From NCBI GenBank assembly GCA_016937155.1, contig JAFGWM010000005.1:1-64000 (forward strand): a stretch of DNA of 64,000 nt, read 5' to 3'. Made by a program: the position numbers and the translations under genes. Under the pieces are notes generated by a model that searched no databases, was not told the origin of the DNA, and saw only the letters and a program-made list of their open reading frames with translations. Origin of the DNA: Deltaproteobacteria bacterium (GTDB taxonomy: Bacteria; Myxococcota_A; Polyangia; HGW-17). Positions within the stretch are counted from its first letter, which is position 1. The number at the start of each line of letters is the position of its first letter. Of this stretch, positions 46,378-55,530 are shown in pieces.

Positions 46378-47429
46378 TGAAATTAAATAAAAGTCAGATT
46401 TTCAACCTGACGGTATTTACCATTGGTACCGTTATAATAATTTCACTTATAAAAAGAATTGGATGGGAACAGACAAGAGCTCAATTGAATATATTTGGCT
46501 GGAGTTTTTTATGGCTGTTTCCAATTTATTTTATAACGATGGTTGGTGATACAGTATCCTGGAGACTGCTGATAAGAAAACCAGTATCATTTTTCAAGAT
46601 TGTAATGGTTGCCAACAGCGGAACCGCAATAAATGCTCTGACTCCATCCGGTGATGGTGGCGAGTTTGTCAAAGGAAATTTGATAAAAGATGATATTGGC
46701 GGTCCTGAAAGTGTTTCAAGTCTACTTTTGTGGAATTTTGTTTATTCAGTGACAAAAAAAATAGTTTTGGTGGCAGGCCCAGTTCTGTATCTGATATTTG
46801 GTCCGTTCAGTATGGATCCCAGGCCTATTGGGACAAGGCTGGCATGGGGTTTTTTAATTGCCGGTATTGTTACATCTGTTCATCTTCCTCTCCTGTATCT
46901 TCTATTCAGATTTTACGGAGTTGAAAAATCCGCAGCTTTCATCCACAAACTACCAATTTTAAGATGTCTTGATACTGATAAAGTGATGGGCTTTGCCAAG
47001 CAGATAGATGAAGCTTTCAGGGCATTTGCTTCTGAACATCTTTTCAGACTTTTTCTCAGTGGACTTCTTTTACTTGTAGCTCATCTCAGTGTTTGCTTTG
47101 AGATATGGTACGTCCTCAGGATACTGGGGATGAAAATCCATCCTGTTACAAGTATTTTTCTTTTTGCCGGGAGTGCACTTTTGCAAACGATTGTTTCTTT
47201 CAGCCCTGTTGAGATGGGTGTAACTGAAGCTGGGAGTATGGGCCTTTATAAGATGATGGGTTTTGATCCGGTTTATGGATTTCTGCAGGAGTTTATTCGC
47301 CGGCTCAGAAGGCTGTTTTTTAATGTAATAGGTCTTGTTTATCTTGGGTGGTGCACTTTTAAATCGGTGAAGAGGACTGAAACACCAGAAACTCTGGAAT
47401 CCCGAGGTGAAAAAAATGATATCCCATGA
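46377..47429 (+). CDS. YbhN/LPG-synthase-like membrane protein (UPF0104 family)
   Basis: The 350-residue protein has about eight TM helices. It matches the lysylphosphatidylglycerol synthase transmembrane (UPF0104) family, with YFITMVGDTVSWRLLI near 55, GTAINALTPSGDGGEFVKG near 83-101 (a G-E-x-x-K motif) and VSFSPVEMGVTEAGSMGLYKMMG near 276-298. Members include flippases and glycolipid transfer factors. No separate aminoacyl-transferase domain is attached, so it is the membrane part only. It overlaps the CNB gene by one base and is followed by moeA with 14 bases of overlap in the chosen start. Confidence 0.85.
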   Translation: MKLNKSQIFNLTVFTIGTVIIISLIKRIGWEQTRAQLNIFGWSFLWLFPIYFITMVGDTVSWRLLIRKPVSFFKIVMVANSGTAINALTPSGDGGEFVKGNLIKDDIGGPESVSSLLLWNFVYSVTKKIVLVAGPVLYLIFGPFSMDPRPIGTRLAWGFLIAGIVTSVHLPLLYLLFRFYGVEKSAAFIHKLPILRCLDTDKVMGFAKQIDEAFRAFASEHLFRLFLSGLLLLVAHLSVCFEIWYVLRILGMKIHPVTSIFLFAGSALLQTIVSFSPVEMGVTEAGSMGLYKMMGFDPVYGFLQEFIRRLRRLFFNVIGLVYLGWCTFKSVKRTETPETLESRGEKNDIP

Positions 47430-48603
47430 AAAAGCTCTTCAGATTGTGCTTGAAAAGGTAGGTAAAAGTGCCATTGCAGCCGTTGAACCACAGAATGCAT
47501 TTGGATTTGCATGTGCTGAAAAAATTTATTCTCCGATGGAATATCCTCCATGGAATAAAAGCATAAGGGATGGTTACGGTATATTGATTTCCGATGCTGG
47601 AAAAGATGTTAAAGTCTCAGGCCTTACAGCCCCTGGAGGACCGCAAAAATATACCATTGAAAAGGGTGTTGCTTCAGGGATTCTCACAGGAGGAATATGC
47701 AGCAGCGATATGGAAGCAGTAGTAAAAATCGAAGATGTAGTGAATAATACGGATGGTACCATTACTCTTCCTGTCGATATTGTTCCCGGTATGAATATTG
47801 AAAAAAAAGGTAGTGTTCTAAGAACCGGGGATATTATTCTCGATGAAGGAGACGAGTTAACACCCGCTGCAATTGGAGCACTTGCTTTTACCGGAATTTC
47901 AAAAATAAAGGTATGGTCTGCACCGAGGGTAAAAATAATAATTACCGGGGATGAAATAGTTCCTCCCTCTGAAACTCCTTCACAGTTTCAGTTCAGGGAT
48001 TCCAATAGTGGGATAATTTCCTCTGTTCTTTTCAGAAACAGAGTTTCAGATATTTCAGTTCACTACGTGAAAGACAATCATGACGACTATAAAGAAATAC
48101 TGACAACCGAATTACCGGAGATAGTTATACTCAGTGGCGCGGTGAGTATGGGTAAATATGATTTTGTCCCGGAGATTTTAAATTCCATTGGGGTAGAGAA
48201 ACACTTTCACAGGGTTTCTCAGAAACCAGGGAGACCCCTGTTTTTCGGGACTCGCAATGAAACTCTTTTTTTCGGCCTTCCCGGCAATCCAATGGCCTCG
48301 AAGTTCTGTATGGACTATTATGTCGCACCGGCAATAAGGAAACTGATGGGGCTCAAATACCATTCTCTGAAAATAGCTGCAAGACTTGAAAAAACTATAG
48401 AGACCCATAGTCCCAGAACCCAGTTTATCAGTGGGATCACATCGTTTTATAACGGTGAAATTTCTTTCCTTACACTTGAAGAAAAAGGGAGCAGTGATAT
48501 CTTTTCAGGTGCCAAAGCAAATTCTTATGCTATCAAAGAGCAAGGTGATACCACTCTGAAGGATCAGATGGTTACAGTTTTACCTTCAGATATTTTCATT
48601 TGA
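47416..48603 (+). CDS. moeA: Molybdopterin molybdenumtransferase MoeA
   Basis: The ATG at 47416 has GAGGTG just upstream; an in-frame GTG at 47407 is the alternative. The 395-residue protein inserts molybdate into adenylylated molybdopterin. Typical segments are SIRDGYGILISD near 45, LTGGICSSDMEAVVKIEDV near 90, ITGDEIVPPSE near 180, RDSNSGIISSVL near 196, and LPGNPMASKFCM near 290. The order and length are right for MoeA. No other molybdopterin gene lies in the window. Its 3' end overlaps the convergent flavoprotein gene by 40 bases, an unusually long overlap. Confidence 0.93.
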   Translation: MISHEKALQIVLEKVGKSAIAAVEPQNAFGFACAEKIYSPMEYPPWNKSIRDGYGILISDAGKDVKVSGLTAPGGPQKYTIEKGVASGILTGGICSSDMEAVVKIEDVVNNTDGTITLPVDIVPGMNIEKKGSVLRTGDIILDEGDELTPAAIGALAFTGISKIKVWSAPRVKIIITGDEIVPPSETPSQFQFRDSNSGIISSVLFRNRVSDISVHYVKDNHDDYKEILTTELPEIVILSGAVSMGKYDFVPEILNSIGVEKHFHRVSQKPGRPLFFGTRNETLFFGLPGNPMASKFCMDYYVAPAIRKLMGLKYHSLKIAARLEKTIETHSPRTQFISGITSFYNGEISFLTLEEKGSSDIFSGAKANSYAIKEQGDTTLKDQMVTVLPSDIFI

Positions 48604-50129
48604 TCAGAAATTTTAATAAGTAAATTATGTGCTATTTTCATTCCATCCATTGAGCTGGTGCTAATTCCGCTTGACCAGCCGCTTCCTTCCCCTGCAGTCA
48701 TCACCCCTGGAAGTATCCATCCGTTTTCATCTCTTTCATATCTCCAGGGTGGAGTCACTCTGGTCTCTGGAGCGATGAGTGTTCCATCTGTAACACCCGG
48801 TAGGAATAAATTCAGTGAGCCCAGTGCTTTTTGAAGATTACTGGTGTAGCTGTTCGGAAGTAACCTGTTTAGATCATTGCTTTTTAAACCTCTGCGATAA
48901 CTGGTTTCAGTCTCCGGAGACAACTGACCTTTCAGGAAATCCTTTACCAATTGAAACGGTGCTGAGTAATCAGATCCTCCAGCAGTAAAACAGTCTTTTT
49001 CAATTCTGGAAACGAGGTTTATACCGTCTTTCCATGATGAAACGGGGATGTTGGATATAAGAGCTGAATTTGAAAATCTGCTGTTTCGGTGGGAGTTGCT
49101 CATACCGTTGATTGTAAGGGAACCTTCCTCAGTTGATGCACAGACTATTTCACCTCCGGGACACATACAGAATGTTCTGATTCCACTGGTTTTATGAACA
49201 AAGTTATACTCTGCGGCATCATAGGCTGTTTCTTTTGAGAAGGTGCCATAACGGGCTTTATTTATTTCCTGAGCAGTATGTTCAATGCGAACTCCCATCT
49301 GAAGATGCCTTGATTGAATTTGAACACCTTTTTTTTGTATGATATCAGGAATGTTGTACGCATTTCCGCCGGTTGCTAGAATCAGATAATCAGCATGTAT
49401 CTCTCCATCTGGTGTGTAGCATGTGACTCCCCTGGTATGGGATTGAAAATCAGATAACGGATTATTCCAGAAAAAACTAACTCCCAGAGACTTAAGTCTG
49501 TTCCTTATTACAGGAATTGTTTTTTGAAGTACGTCAGTTCCTATATGTGGATGTGCTTTTACAAATACCTGAGTGCTAACACCCCCGGAGATCATCATTC
49601 TTTTAAAAAGGTTCCAGTAGACAGGGTTATTTCTTCTGGTGTTGAGTTTCCCATCACTGAATGTTCCTGCTCCTCCTTCTCCAAAGGCTAAAGATGCATC
49701 AGTACGGAATATTCCATCTTTCATGAACAGACCCCATGCTTTGCTTCTCTGGGGAACTGGGCCTCCACGCTCAAGAACAGTCACCTGGCATCCAGCATGA
49801 GACAGTAGCCATGCAGCGCCTATTCCAGCAGGGCCGAATCCGGCAATAATAACTTTTATGGCTCCTTCAGTCCGGGATAAATCCGGTATATTAAGAAGTG
49901 GTTGCGGAGTCCAGTTTTCATAATGTTCAAGTTCCGCATGGGTCAGAATTCTGCAGCATACTACTTTTGATACTTTTTTCCGTGCATCAATACTTATTTT
50001 TTCAATTTCCAGATCATGAATATCAGAGACGGAAATGCCCGCAGTAGATGCAATATTTTTTTTTAGACTTTCAATTGTGAAATTGTAATTGAGTTTTATG
50101 GGAGGAATTATGTACCAGGAGGGTTTCAT
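48564..50129 (-). CDS. FAD-dependent oxidoreductase, COG2509-like
   Basis: The 521-residue flavoprotein has a GxGxxG-like IAGFGPAGIGAAWLLSHAG (about residues 93-111) followed by VTVLERGGPVPQRSKAW, and the family hallmark FGEGGAGTFSDGKLNTRRNNP near 150-170. A C-terminal LFLPGVTDGTLIAPETRVTPPWRYERD and a final ILPGVMTAGEGSGWSSGISTSSMDGM are also as in this uncharacterised family. It carries an N-terminal ferredoxin-like domain of about 90 residues. The substrate is unknown. Its start overlaps the CDP-alcohol phosphatidyltransferase stop by 4 bases, and it ends inside the convergent moeA. Confidence 0.87.
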   Translation of the reverse strand: MKPSWYIIPPIKLNYNFTIESLKKNIASTAGISVSDIHDLEIEKISIDARKKVSKVVCCRILTHAELEHYENWTPQPLLNIPDLSRTEGAIKVIIAGFGPAGIGAAWLLSHAGCQVTVLERGGPVPQRSKAWGLFMKDGIFRTDASLAFGEGGAGTFSDGKLNTRRNNPVYWNLFKRMMISGGVSTQVFVKAHPHIGTDVLQKTIPVIRNRLKSLGVSFFWNNPLSDFQSHTRGVTCYTPDGEIHADYLILATGGNAYNIPDIIQKKGVQIQSRHLQMGVRIEHTAQEINKARYGTFSKETAYDAAEYNFVHKTSGIRTFCMCPGGEIVCASTEEGSLTINGMSNSHRNSRFSNSALISNIPVSSWKDGINLVSRIEKDCFTAGGSDYSAPFQLVKDFLKGQLSPETETSYRRGLKSNDLNRLLPNSYTSNLQKALGSLNLFLPGVTDGTLIAPETRVTPPWRYERDENGWILPGVMTAGEGSGWSSGISTSSMDGMKIAHNLLIKISDQMKISEGKTVTI

Positions 50130-50833
50130 GTTTTATCCAGATTCCAGGCGCCAATACCTCTGGCTACCAGAGCACCCACAGCAGCTGCAATCTGGGAAAC
50201 ACCCAGTATGAGCACGAGAATATCGCTACGATCAAAAAGCAGCAGAATAACTATCCAGATGGTGAGATCACACTCATTGAATGGCCACAAAATGGCCTTT
50301 ATCAATCCATGAAGTGATGAAGATCGTTCACCATCATTTTCTTCTTCATGTCCAGAATTTTTTGATAACAGCATGTGCTCATTCAGCCATTTTGTATATC
50401 CCTGAATGAGTAATCCACAGCTTGCAATGCCTCCACTTATTGCATAGATGAAACTTCCAGTTTGTGTGTATGCTATAAATGAGAGTGTATTAAACAGGTA
50501 TATAAATCTTATTACATCTACAGCTTTATCGAGATATGAGCCAAATAAACTGGATTTGCCCTGATACCTAGCCAGCAGGCCGTCCCCATCATCAAGGATC
50601 ATCGAAAAGAACAGAAAAATAACTGCAGAAAAAATATTCCCGCCATAAAGGAGTATGGTGGTCCCCGTAATTGCAAATAAAAAACTGACAAGAGTTATAA
50701 TGTTGGGATGAATAAAATTCCTGAAGGGATATAAGATAAATGCACTGATGGGCCTTCCTAATAATATCGAGGTGATTTCCCAGTCAAAGGCTTTTTTAGG
50801 CAACTGTGGCCAGTATCTTCTTTCTGTTGTCAT
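50126..50833 (-). CDS. CDP-alcohol phosphatidyltransferase family protein
   Basis: The 235-residue membrane protein has the family signature intact, DDGDGLLARYQGKSSLFGSYLDKAVD at about residues 81-106, which contains the D-G-x2-A-R-x8-G-x3-D-x3-D pattern of metal and CDP binding. It has about six TM helices. Members transfer a phosphatidyl or sugar-phosphate group to an alcohol, making phosphatidylglycerol, cardiolipin or inositol phospholipids. The acceptor is not predictable. It lies 2 bases after the FmdB gene and 4 bases into the flavoprotein gene. Confidence 0.9.
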   Translation of the reverse strand: MTTERRYWPQLPKKAFDWEITSILLGRPISAFILYPFRNFIHPNIITLVSFLFAITGTTILLYGGNIFSAVIFLFFSMILDDGDGLLARYQGKSSLFGSYLDKAVDVIRFIYLFNTLSFIAYTQTGSFIYAISGGIASCGLLIQGYTKWLNEHMLLSKNSGHEEENDGERSSSLHGLIKAILWPFNECDLTIWIVILLLFDRSDILVLILGVSQIAAAVGALVARGIGAWNLDKT

Positions 50834-50835
50834 TT

Positions 50836-51048
50836 TCAGGAAGTTTTCGGTGAACCGGATGAACCATTGTTTTTAAAGTCAGTTTCATACCAGCCTTTAC
50901 CGGTAAGTTTAAAGCTGGATACGGAGATCAGTTTACGTATTTCACTACTGCCGCATTCAGGACATTTCGATATGGGTGGCTCATCTATTTCCTGCAGCAG
51001 TTCAAGGACTTTGCCGCAACTTTCGCATTTGTATTCATAAATAGGCAT
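50836..51048 (-). CDS. FmdB-family zinc ribbon protein
   Basis: The ATG at 51048 is chosen ([13 protein letters not shown]), with GGAGG upstream; the longer frame from 51111 is unlikely. The 70-residue protein has a zinc ribbon C8-x2-C11 and C-x2-C in SKCPECGS, and the FmdB pattern ending [14 protein letters not shown]. Its function is unknown, though it was first named as a regulator next to formamidase/amidase genes. It lies between the sigma factor (90 bases) and the phosphatidyltransferase gene (2 bases). Confidence 0.92.
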   Translation of the reverse strand: MPIYEYKCESCGKVLELLQEIDEPPISKCPECGSSEIRKLISVSSFKLTGKGWYETDFKNNGSSGSPKTS

Positions 51049-51137
51049 TTTAAACCTCCGATGGGAAATTAATCCCATCATGTCAAAAGTCAAGGACTTA
51101 AGTACCCCCACTTTTCCATGAGATAAAAAATACGGAA

Positions 51138-52421
51138 TTAAAGCATTCCCTGCTTGCCGAAATATACCCGGATTTTTCTGATAGCACTTTCCTGAATTTG
51201 TCTGATACGTTCCCTTGATAAATTATAGAATTCCCCGATTTCCTTGAGTGTCGAAGAATTCTCATCCTCAAGACCGTATCTTTTCAGAATGATATCTTTT
51301 TCCATTGGAGAGAGGGCTTTTTCAATTGCCTCAAGAGACATCTGAAGTTCCTGGCTGGAAATTACACTGCTGCAAATTCCTCCTTCAGTTTCCGGATCCT
51401 CAAGCATTTCCATAAAAGTACGGGAATCATCAGAATTAACCTTTCGGTTCAGACTGAGAGTTCCTTCCTGAAGGTAGCTTTCAATTTTATCAACCTTTCT
51501 GCGACTGATTCCCATCTCTCTGGCAATTTCATCAGTGGAGGGTTTTCTCCCGAGTTTTAATAGCAGATCTCTTCTGACTTTTACGAGTTGCTGATATGAC
51601 TCAATGAAATGCACCGGTAGTCTTACAGTTCTTCCTTTATCAGCACTTGCTCTGCTTACACTGTGTCTGATCCACCATGCCGCATAAGTGGAAAATCTGT
51701 ATCCCCTGTCAGGATCATATCTGTCTACAGCTTTCATAAGGCCTATGTTTCCCTCCTGAATTAAATCAATCAGGTTTAACTGACCATGGTGATATTTTCG
51801 TGCAACACTTATAACAAGTCTGAGGTTTGCTCTTACAAAACGATGTTTATTTTCAAGCAATTCAAGGTAGTTTGAATACATACGATCAAAAATCCCAAGT
51901 ATCCTTGAGTGCCCTGAGTTCCGTCTTTTCAGTTTTCTAACTTTCATTGCAAGTTCTTCAAACCGTTTAATACTGCATGAAAGTAAAATTTCGTCCTGAT
52001 CAGTGTTAGTCAGTGATACTGAAGCGTTTTCAATAAGATTATCTGAAATGGATTTACCTGAAATTTCAATGATTGAAATAAGACTGAAAGGAACATCCTG
52101 CTGAATTTCTTCAAAATCTGCAATCAATGAGTTGCGCAGTTCATCCACAAGGAAAATGTCCTTCCAGATCTCCTGTCTGAGCCTCCGTATTTCAAACCCG
52201 ATATGAAATTCATCCTCAGCAGTCAAAGTGGAATATGTTGCCATTTCTCTGAAATAGATTTGGGAAACATAATCCCATCTTGAGTTTTTCCAGTCATTTT
52301 CCGGTTGGGGATTTTCGGATTCATCTTCAGTAGTATCAATAGTTTCAGGATCCGAGTCGTTTTCCGGAACCATACACTCGTAATTATCAGCCCCATCAGT
52401 TTCGTTAATAAGTTGAAGCAT
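51138..52421 (-). CDS. RNA polymerase sigma factor, RpoD/SigA family (group 2 type)
   Basis: The 427-residue sigma-70 factor has a short acidic N-terminus and region 1.2 near residues 50-80 ([23 protein letters not shown]). An insert of 100 residues follows. Regions 2-4 are canonical: [60 protein letters not shown], and the final [19 protein letters not shown]. It lacks the long region 1.1 and NCR of true RpoD, which suits an alternative group 2 factor, for example a stationary-phase or stress role. Its -10 overlaps a perfect 12-bp palindrome (52500-52511). Confidence 0.93.
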   Translation of the reverse strand: MLQLINETDGADNYECMVPENDSDPETIDTTEDESENPQPENDWKNSRWDYVSQIYFREMATYSTLTAEDEFHIGFEIRRLRQEIWKDIFLVDELRNSLIADFEEIQQDVPFSLISIIEISGKSISDNLIENASVSLTNTDQDEILLSCSIKRFEELAMKVRKLKRRNSGHSRILGIFDRMYSNYLELLENKHRFVRANLRLVISVARKYHHGQLNLIDLIQEGNIGLMKAVDRYDPDRGYRFSTYAAWWIRHSVSRASADKGRTVRLPVHFIESYQQLVKVRRDLLLKLGRKPSTDEIAREMGISRRKVDKIESYLQEGTLSLNRKVNSDDSRTFMEMLEDPETEGGICSSVISSQELQMSLEAIEKALSPMEKDIILKRYGLEDENSSTLKEIGEFYNLSRERIRQIQESAIRKIRVYFGKQGML

Positions 52422-52499
52422 GGAAGACCTCCATAAGCTAAGTTAAGAAAACCAATAAATAATAAAAAACCAATAACAATAAGTAAAAAAACAAATAAG

Positions 52500-52513
52500 T
52501 AATGATCATTATA
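52500..52513 (-). promoter_or_regulatory. Sigma-factor gene promoter: perfect -10 inside a 12-bp palindrome
   Basis: On the minus strand TATAAT (52513 to 52508) lies within or next to TAATGATCATTA (52500-52511), which is its own reverse complement. The distance to the ATG is about 87 bases, an AT-rich leader with repeated caataa/aataagt words. No good -35 (TTGACA) stands 16-18 bases upstream. A symmetric site on a perfect -10 is what a dimeric repressor or autoregulator would use. Confidence 0.55.
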
Positions 52514-52553
52514 GTCTGTGGAATATTTTTATCCAGCTGAATGTCCACAACAC

Positions 52554-52579
52554 TAAAAATCATCCCAACGTCAGTGGGA
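52554..52579 (-). terminator. Possible intrinsic terminator of the transglutaminase/DUF58 unit
   Basis: On the minus strand TCCCA, a 7-base loop (CTGACGT) and TGGGA form a 5-bp G+C-rich stem, followed two bases later by TTTTT. It starts 28 bases after the transglutaminase stop (52607), where a terminator is expected before the sigma-factor promoter. The stem is short, so efficiency is uncertain. Confidence 0.5.
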
Positions 52580-52606
52580 CAAATCTGGAATAGCATTGTT
52601 GCATTT

Positions 52607-54463
52607 TCATGGAAGATTCAGTGAAATTTCCTTGAGATGTTTCAAAAGAAGCTGTCTTGAAGCTAAATCTATATCAGAAAAAAGAATATCATTAGCCAGG
52701 CCTGAAGCAGTAATCAGTATACCAGCACTTTCATGGCCGGCGTCCCTCACTCTTTTTGCGTAATTGACTGCACTTTCACCAGGATTTCTGGGGTATTTTT
52801 CAAATATTCTGTTTGAAGCAATATCATGAAAAATAAGTGACGCTTCAAAACTGGTAATACTTATTTTCTTTTCATGCACCTCATGATGTGGTGCTTTTTC
52901 AGTAATAATTCTTTTTCTGAGAGAGAAAAATTTAAGAAAGATAATAGTTACAAATGTGAAAAAAATCAGAAAAATGGCGGTAAAAATAATAACACTGTTG
53001 AGATTATAATCTGTTGTAATAGTTTGCGATCTTCTTGAAACGGTTGGGTCAAATAATATCCATCCTTTTTGAGTGTCAAACACTCTTACCCAGCTGTGGG
53101 CATTTTCTCCGGAAATTGAAAATTGATTATTCCCTTTAGTTTCAACTGAAAAGCCCAGAATAAGATCTGCCTGATACCCCATGGCTCTCAGCAGCAGAAC
53201 AGTAGCACTGGCAAAATGTCCGCAAGCCCCCTTCCTGGATTTTGTGAGAAAATATTCAACCGGATCATTTTGTTTAGCAGAAGGATGACATTTATCACAG
53301 TACGAGAAGTCATTGAAAAAAATCTTCAACTTCTCGAGATCCTTTCCAAGATTTTTCGGGAGTGAACGCATTTCGTTTGCAAGTTTTGTTATGACTGGAG
53401 AAATCTTTTGAGATAATTCAGCAGGTTTTTTTGTCTCAAGGAACACTGGAGTGTTTTCACGGGAGTATATGGTATAACTGTCTTTAACTGTTTTCATAAA
53501 ATATCCCGATGGAGGAAGAATATATATTTTATTCTCGAGGGAGATAAATTCACTGGTAATGGGAAAAATCACCATGGGGAATTTTTTAAGATTATGTATA
53601 ACAATTTTTTTGTATTCCTGTGGAATTTTAGAATGATGAACTTTAAGTTCTGATGATTTGTGTCTGTGCTGGTACCAGTATCCATCATTGTATTCTGCCA
53701 TTATTTTGGCCTGAAAATACATTCTCTTGTGCTCAATCTCTTCAGTTTCTATTTTAAAAAATGTTGTTTTGGGAAGTGAGAGATTGCCATAACTGTTCAG
53801 GTTGAAAACATTACCAAAATCATTACCGTGCTGTGTTTTTCGGAATTTCATTTCAGATGACAGGGGGATAAATATTGCCAGAATAATCAATGCAGTTACC
53901 AGTAATACGGCTGAAAAAACGGCAATATAGATTCGTAAAAATGGATCCAGTACCTTATGGCTTTTTAGGAGTCTGTCTACCTCCACCATTCTGCTTTCAC
54001 GGCCAACTCTGTGTTTGATAATGTGATGATTTTCGATGTCATGTCTTAAAAGCAGCAGTTGAGTAATTATGAAAAAAAAATAAAAAAACAGACTTTCTGA
54101 TACAATGATTGGTGCATTATGCTCAATGGATGGAAAAAAAATTAATGTGCTGGAAAAAAGTACCAGCATGAATATAAACTGCGTTCTGAAAGATTTCCTG
54201 AAGCTACCAAGAATAATGATTACAACACCACTTGCCAGACAACCTACTGTTACAGGATCCCAAAGTATATTTAACCCGGTAACAGGTAACACCAAAAAAG
54301 GTAGTATCCATATAAAATATCCCGCTTTTTTCAGAAAAAAAACAGTTACTAATCCCGATGCAACAGTCAGGACCAGAACCGGATTAACCTTGAATGAAAT
54401 TAGAAGTATCCATGAAAGGGAGAACAGAAGTGAGATATATCTCTCAACCATTTCAAAAGGCAT
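52607..54463 (-). CDS. TgpA-like membrane protein with transglutaminase domain
   Basis: The 618-residue protein has an N-terminal block of about five membrane helices, a periplasmic transglutaminase-like domain, a further TM (about residues 490-510) and a cytoplasmic tail. The catalytic triad is Cys414 in KGACGHFAS, His456 in ENAHSWVR and Asp472 in LFDPTV. This is the TgpA layout, essential in some Pseudomonas, and often encoded with a DUF58 gene and a MoxR ATPase. Its DUF58 partner is immediately upstream (11-base overlap), but no MoxR is present in the window. Confidence 0.88.
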   Translation of the reverse strand: MPFEMVERYISLLFSLSWILLISFKVNPVLVLTVASGLVTVFFLKKAGYFIWILPFLVLPVTGLNILWDPVTVGCLASGVVIIILGSFRKSFRTQFIFMLVLFSSTLIFFPSIEHNAPIIVSESLFFYFFFIITQLLLLRHDIENHHIIKHRVGRESRMVEVDRLLKSHKVLDPFLRIYIAVFSAVLLVTALIILAIFIPLSSEMKFRKTQHGNDFGNVFNLNSYGNLSLPKTTFFKIETEEIEHKRMYFQAKIMAEYNDGYWYQHRHKSSELKVHHSKIPQEYKKIVIHNLKKFPMVIFPITSEFISLENKIYILPPSGYFMKTVKDSYTIYSRENTPVFLETKKPAELSQKISPVITKLANEMRSLPKNLGKDLEKLKIFFNDFSYCDKCHPSAKQNDPVEYFLTKSRKGACGHFASATVLLLRAMGYQADLILGFSVETKGNNQFSISGENAHSWVRVFDTQKGWILFDPTVSRRSQTITTDYNLNSVIIFTAIFLIFFTFVTIIFLKFFSLRKRIITEKAPHHEVHEKKISITSFEASLIFHDIASNRIFEKYPRNPGESAVNYAKRVRDAGHESAGILITASGLANDILFSDIDLASRQLLLKHLKEISLNLP

Positions 54464-55439
54464 TGCGATCTCCCATATCCATTACAAGCTCATGTGGAGA
54501 CACCTTTGGATAATGACCATCAGCAAATTCAACCCTTGAAAGAAAATTCTGAATTTTTCCAAAATTTTTTTCACCTGCAATGGGACTGAGATATTTTCCT
54601 CTGGTGAGAATTCCAACTTCATATCCAGAGTGGAGAAGTTGATTGGCAAGTGTACTGCAGTAATCAACTCTATCCTCAAATTCATCGGCAGCTCTGATGA
54701 ATCCCCCCTGGTGGTGAGGAACGAGGTGATTGTCCAGCTGCAACCATACTGGCTGCAAAAAGTCTCTGTTTGAACATCTGGTCATCAGTCTGTTCATTTT
54801 AGCGCTGGCACTCCAGTGTATGAATCTAGGATGGTCTCCAGGCATAAAGGGCATTATATTAAAGTCCAGATCATGTTTTCTGGCGAGTCTGTGAAATTCT
54901 TTTGATGTACTGATTTTTTCTTTTGCCGGAAAAATGAAATATTGCTCTTCCAGAGGAAAATATCTTGAAATTTTAATAAGATTAAAAGGGAATACGGTTG
55001 AAATCCAGACGCCATTGAATTTTATTCTTCCCCTTGAAACAAATGCATGTCTATAGTAAGTGGATTGAGTGGTTTTTGCATTAATTTTGAAAAAGTAGCA
55101 GGGTTTGTCAACGGGGATTCCGTTGTGCGTGTCCTTTATCTTTAAGCTGTAGGCTGTGAAAAAAGAACTTTTATTTTCCATGCCAAGGCCAATCAGGCAG
55201 GGTTCAAAGGCGGCGATGTTCCTTGGGACTTTTCTTACAGGTCTGATGTTTCTTAGAGTGAAAACACCGGATAAAATACTCAGTAAAAACATTGAAACCA
55301 AAACTGCACCAGGAAAGAGAAAGCCGATATTACCGAAGATAAACCCCATGCTCAGAGAAAGAAAGCTCAGGGAGAGAACGACGAAACCTATTGAAGTGAT
55401 TGAAATTGAGCGTTCTTTTCTCATACTCTTGTTCCCCAT
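54453..55439 (-). CDS. DUF58 domain protein
   Basis: The 328-residue protein has two N-terminal TM helices (about residues 13-62) and the DUF58 region, with FMPGDHPRFIHWSASAKMNRLMTR near 197-220. This is the D-x-x-R-x-I-x-W-x-x-x-A signature. A vWA-like segment follows (QLDNHL and later EVGILTRGKYL). DUF58 proteins work with MoxR AAA+ ATPases and transglutaminase membrane proteins, in an envelope- or chaperone-related system. It shares 11 bases with the transglutaminase gene and starts 91 bases from the divergent gene at 55531. Confidence 0.88.
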   Translation of the reverse strand: MGNKSMRKERSISITSIGFVVLSLSFLSLSMGFIFGNIGFLFPGAVLVSMFLLSILSGVFTLRNIRPVRKVPRNIAAFEPCLIGLGMENKSSFFTAYSLKIKDTHNGIPVDKPCYFFKINAKTTQSTYYRHAFVSRGRIKFNGVWISTVFPFNLIKISRYFPLEEQYFIFPAKEKISTSKEFHRLARKHDLDFNIMPFMPGDHPRFIHWSASAKMNRLMTRCSNRDFLQPVWLQLDNHLVPHHQGGFIRAADEFEDRVDYCSTLANQLLHSGYEVGILTRGKYLSPIAGEKNFGKIQNFLSRVEFADGHYPKVSPHELVMDMGDRNAF

Positions 55440-55530
55440 ATCAATAGATGATATACCAAACTTTGTGGATTTAAACCCTATATTATTTATTCGAACACTG
55501 ACTTTGTGAACAGAAATCAGCAGGAATTAA

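Noticed and set aside
52441..52500. AT-rich repeated words (caataa, aataagt) before the sigma-factor gene as a CRISPR-like or tandem array
   Set aside because: Units vary in length and sequence, there are no spacers, and the stretch is a simple A/T-rich leader.
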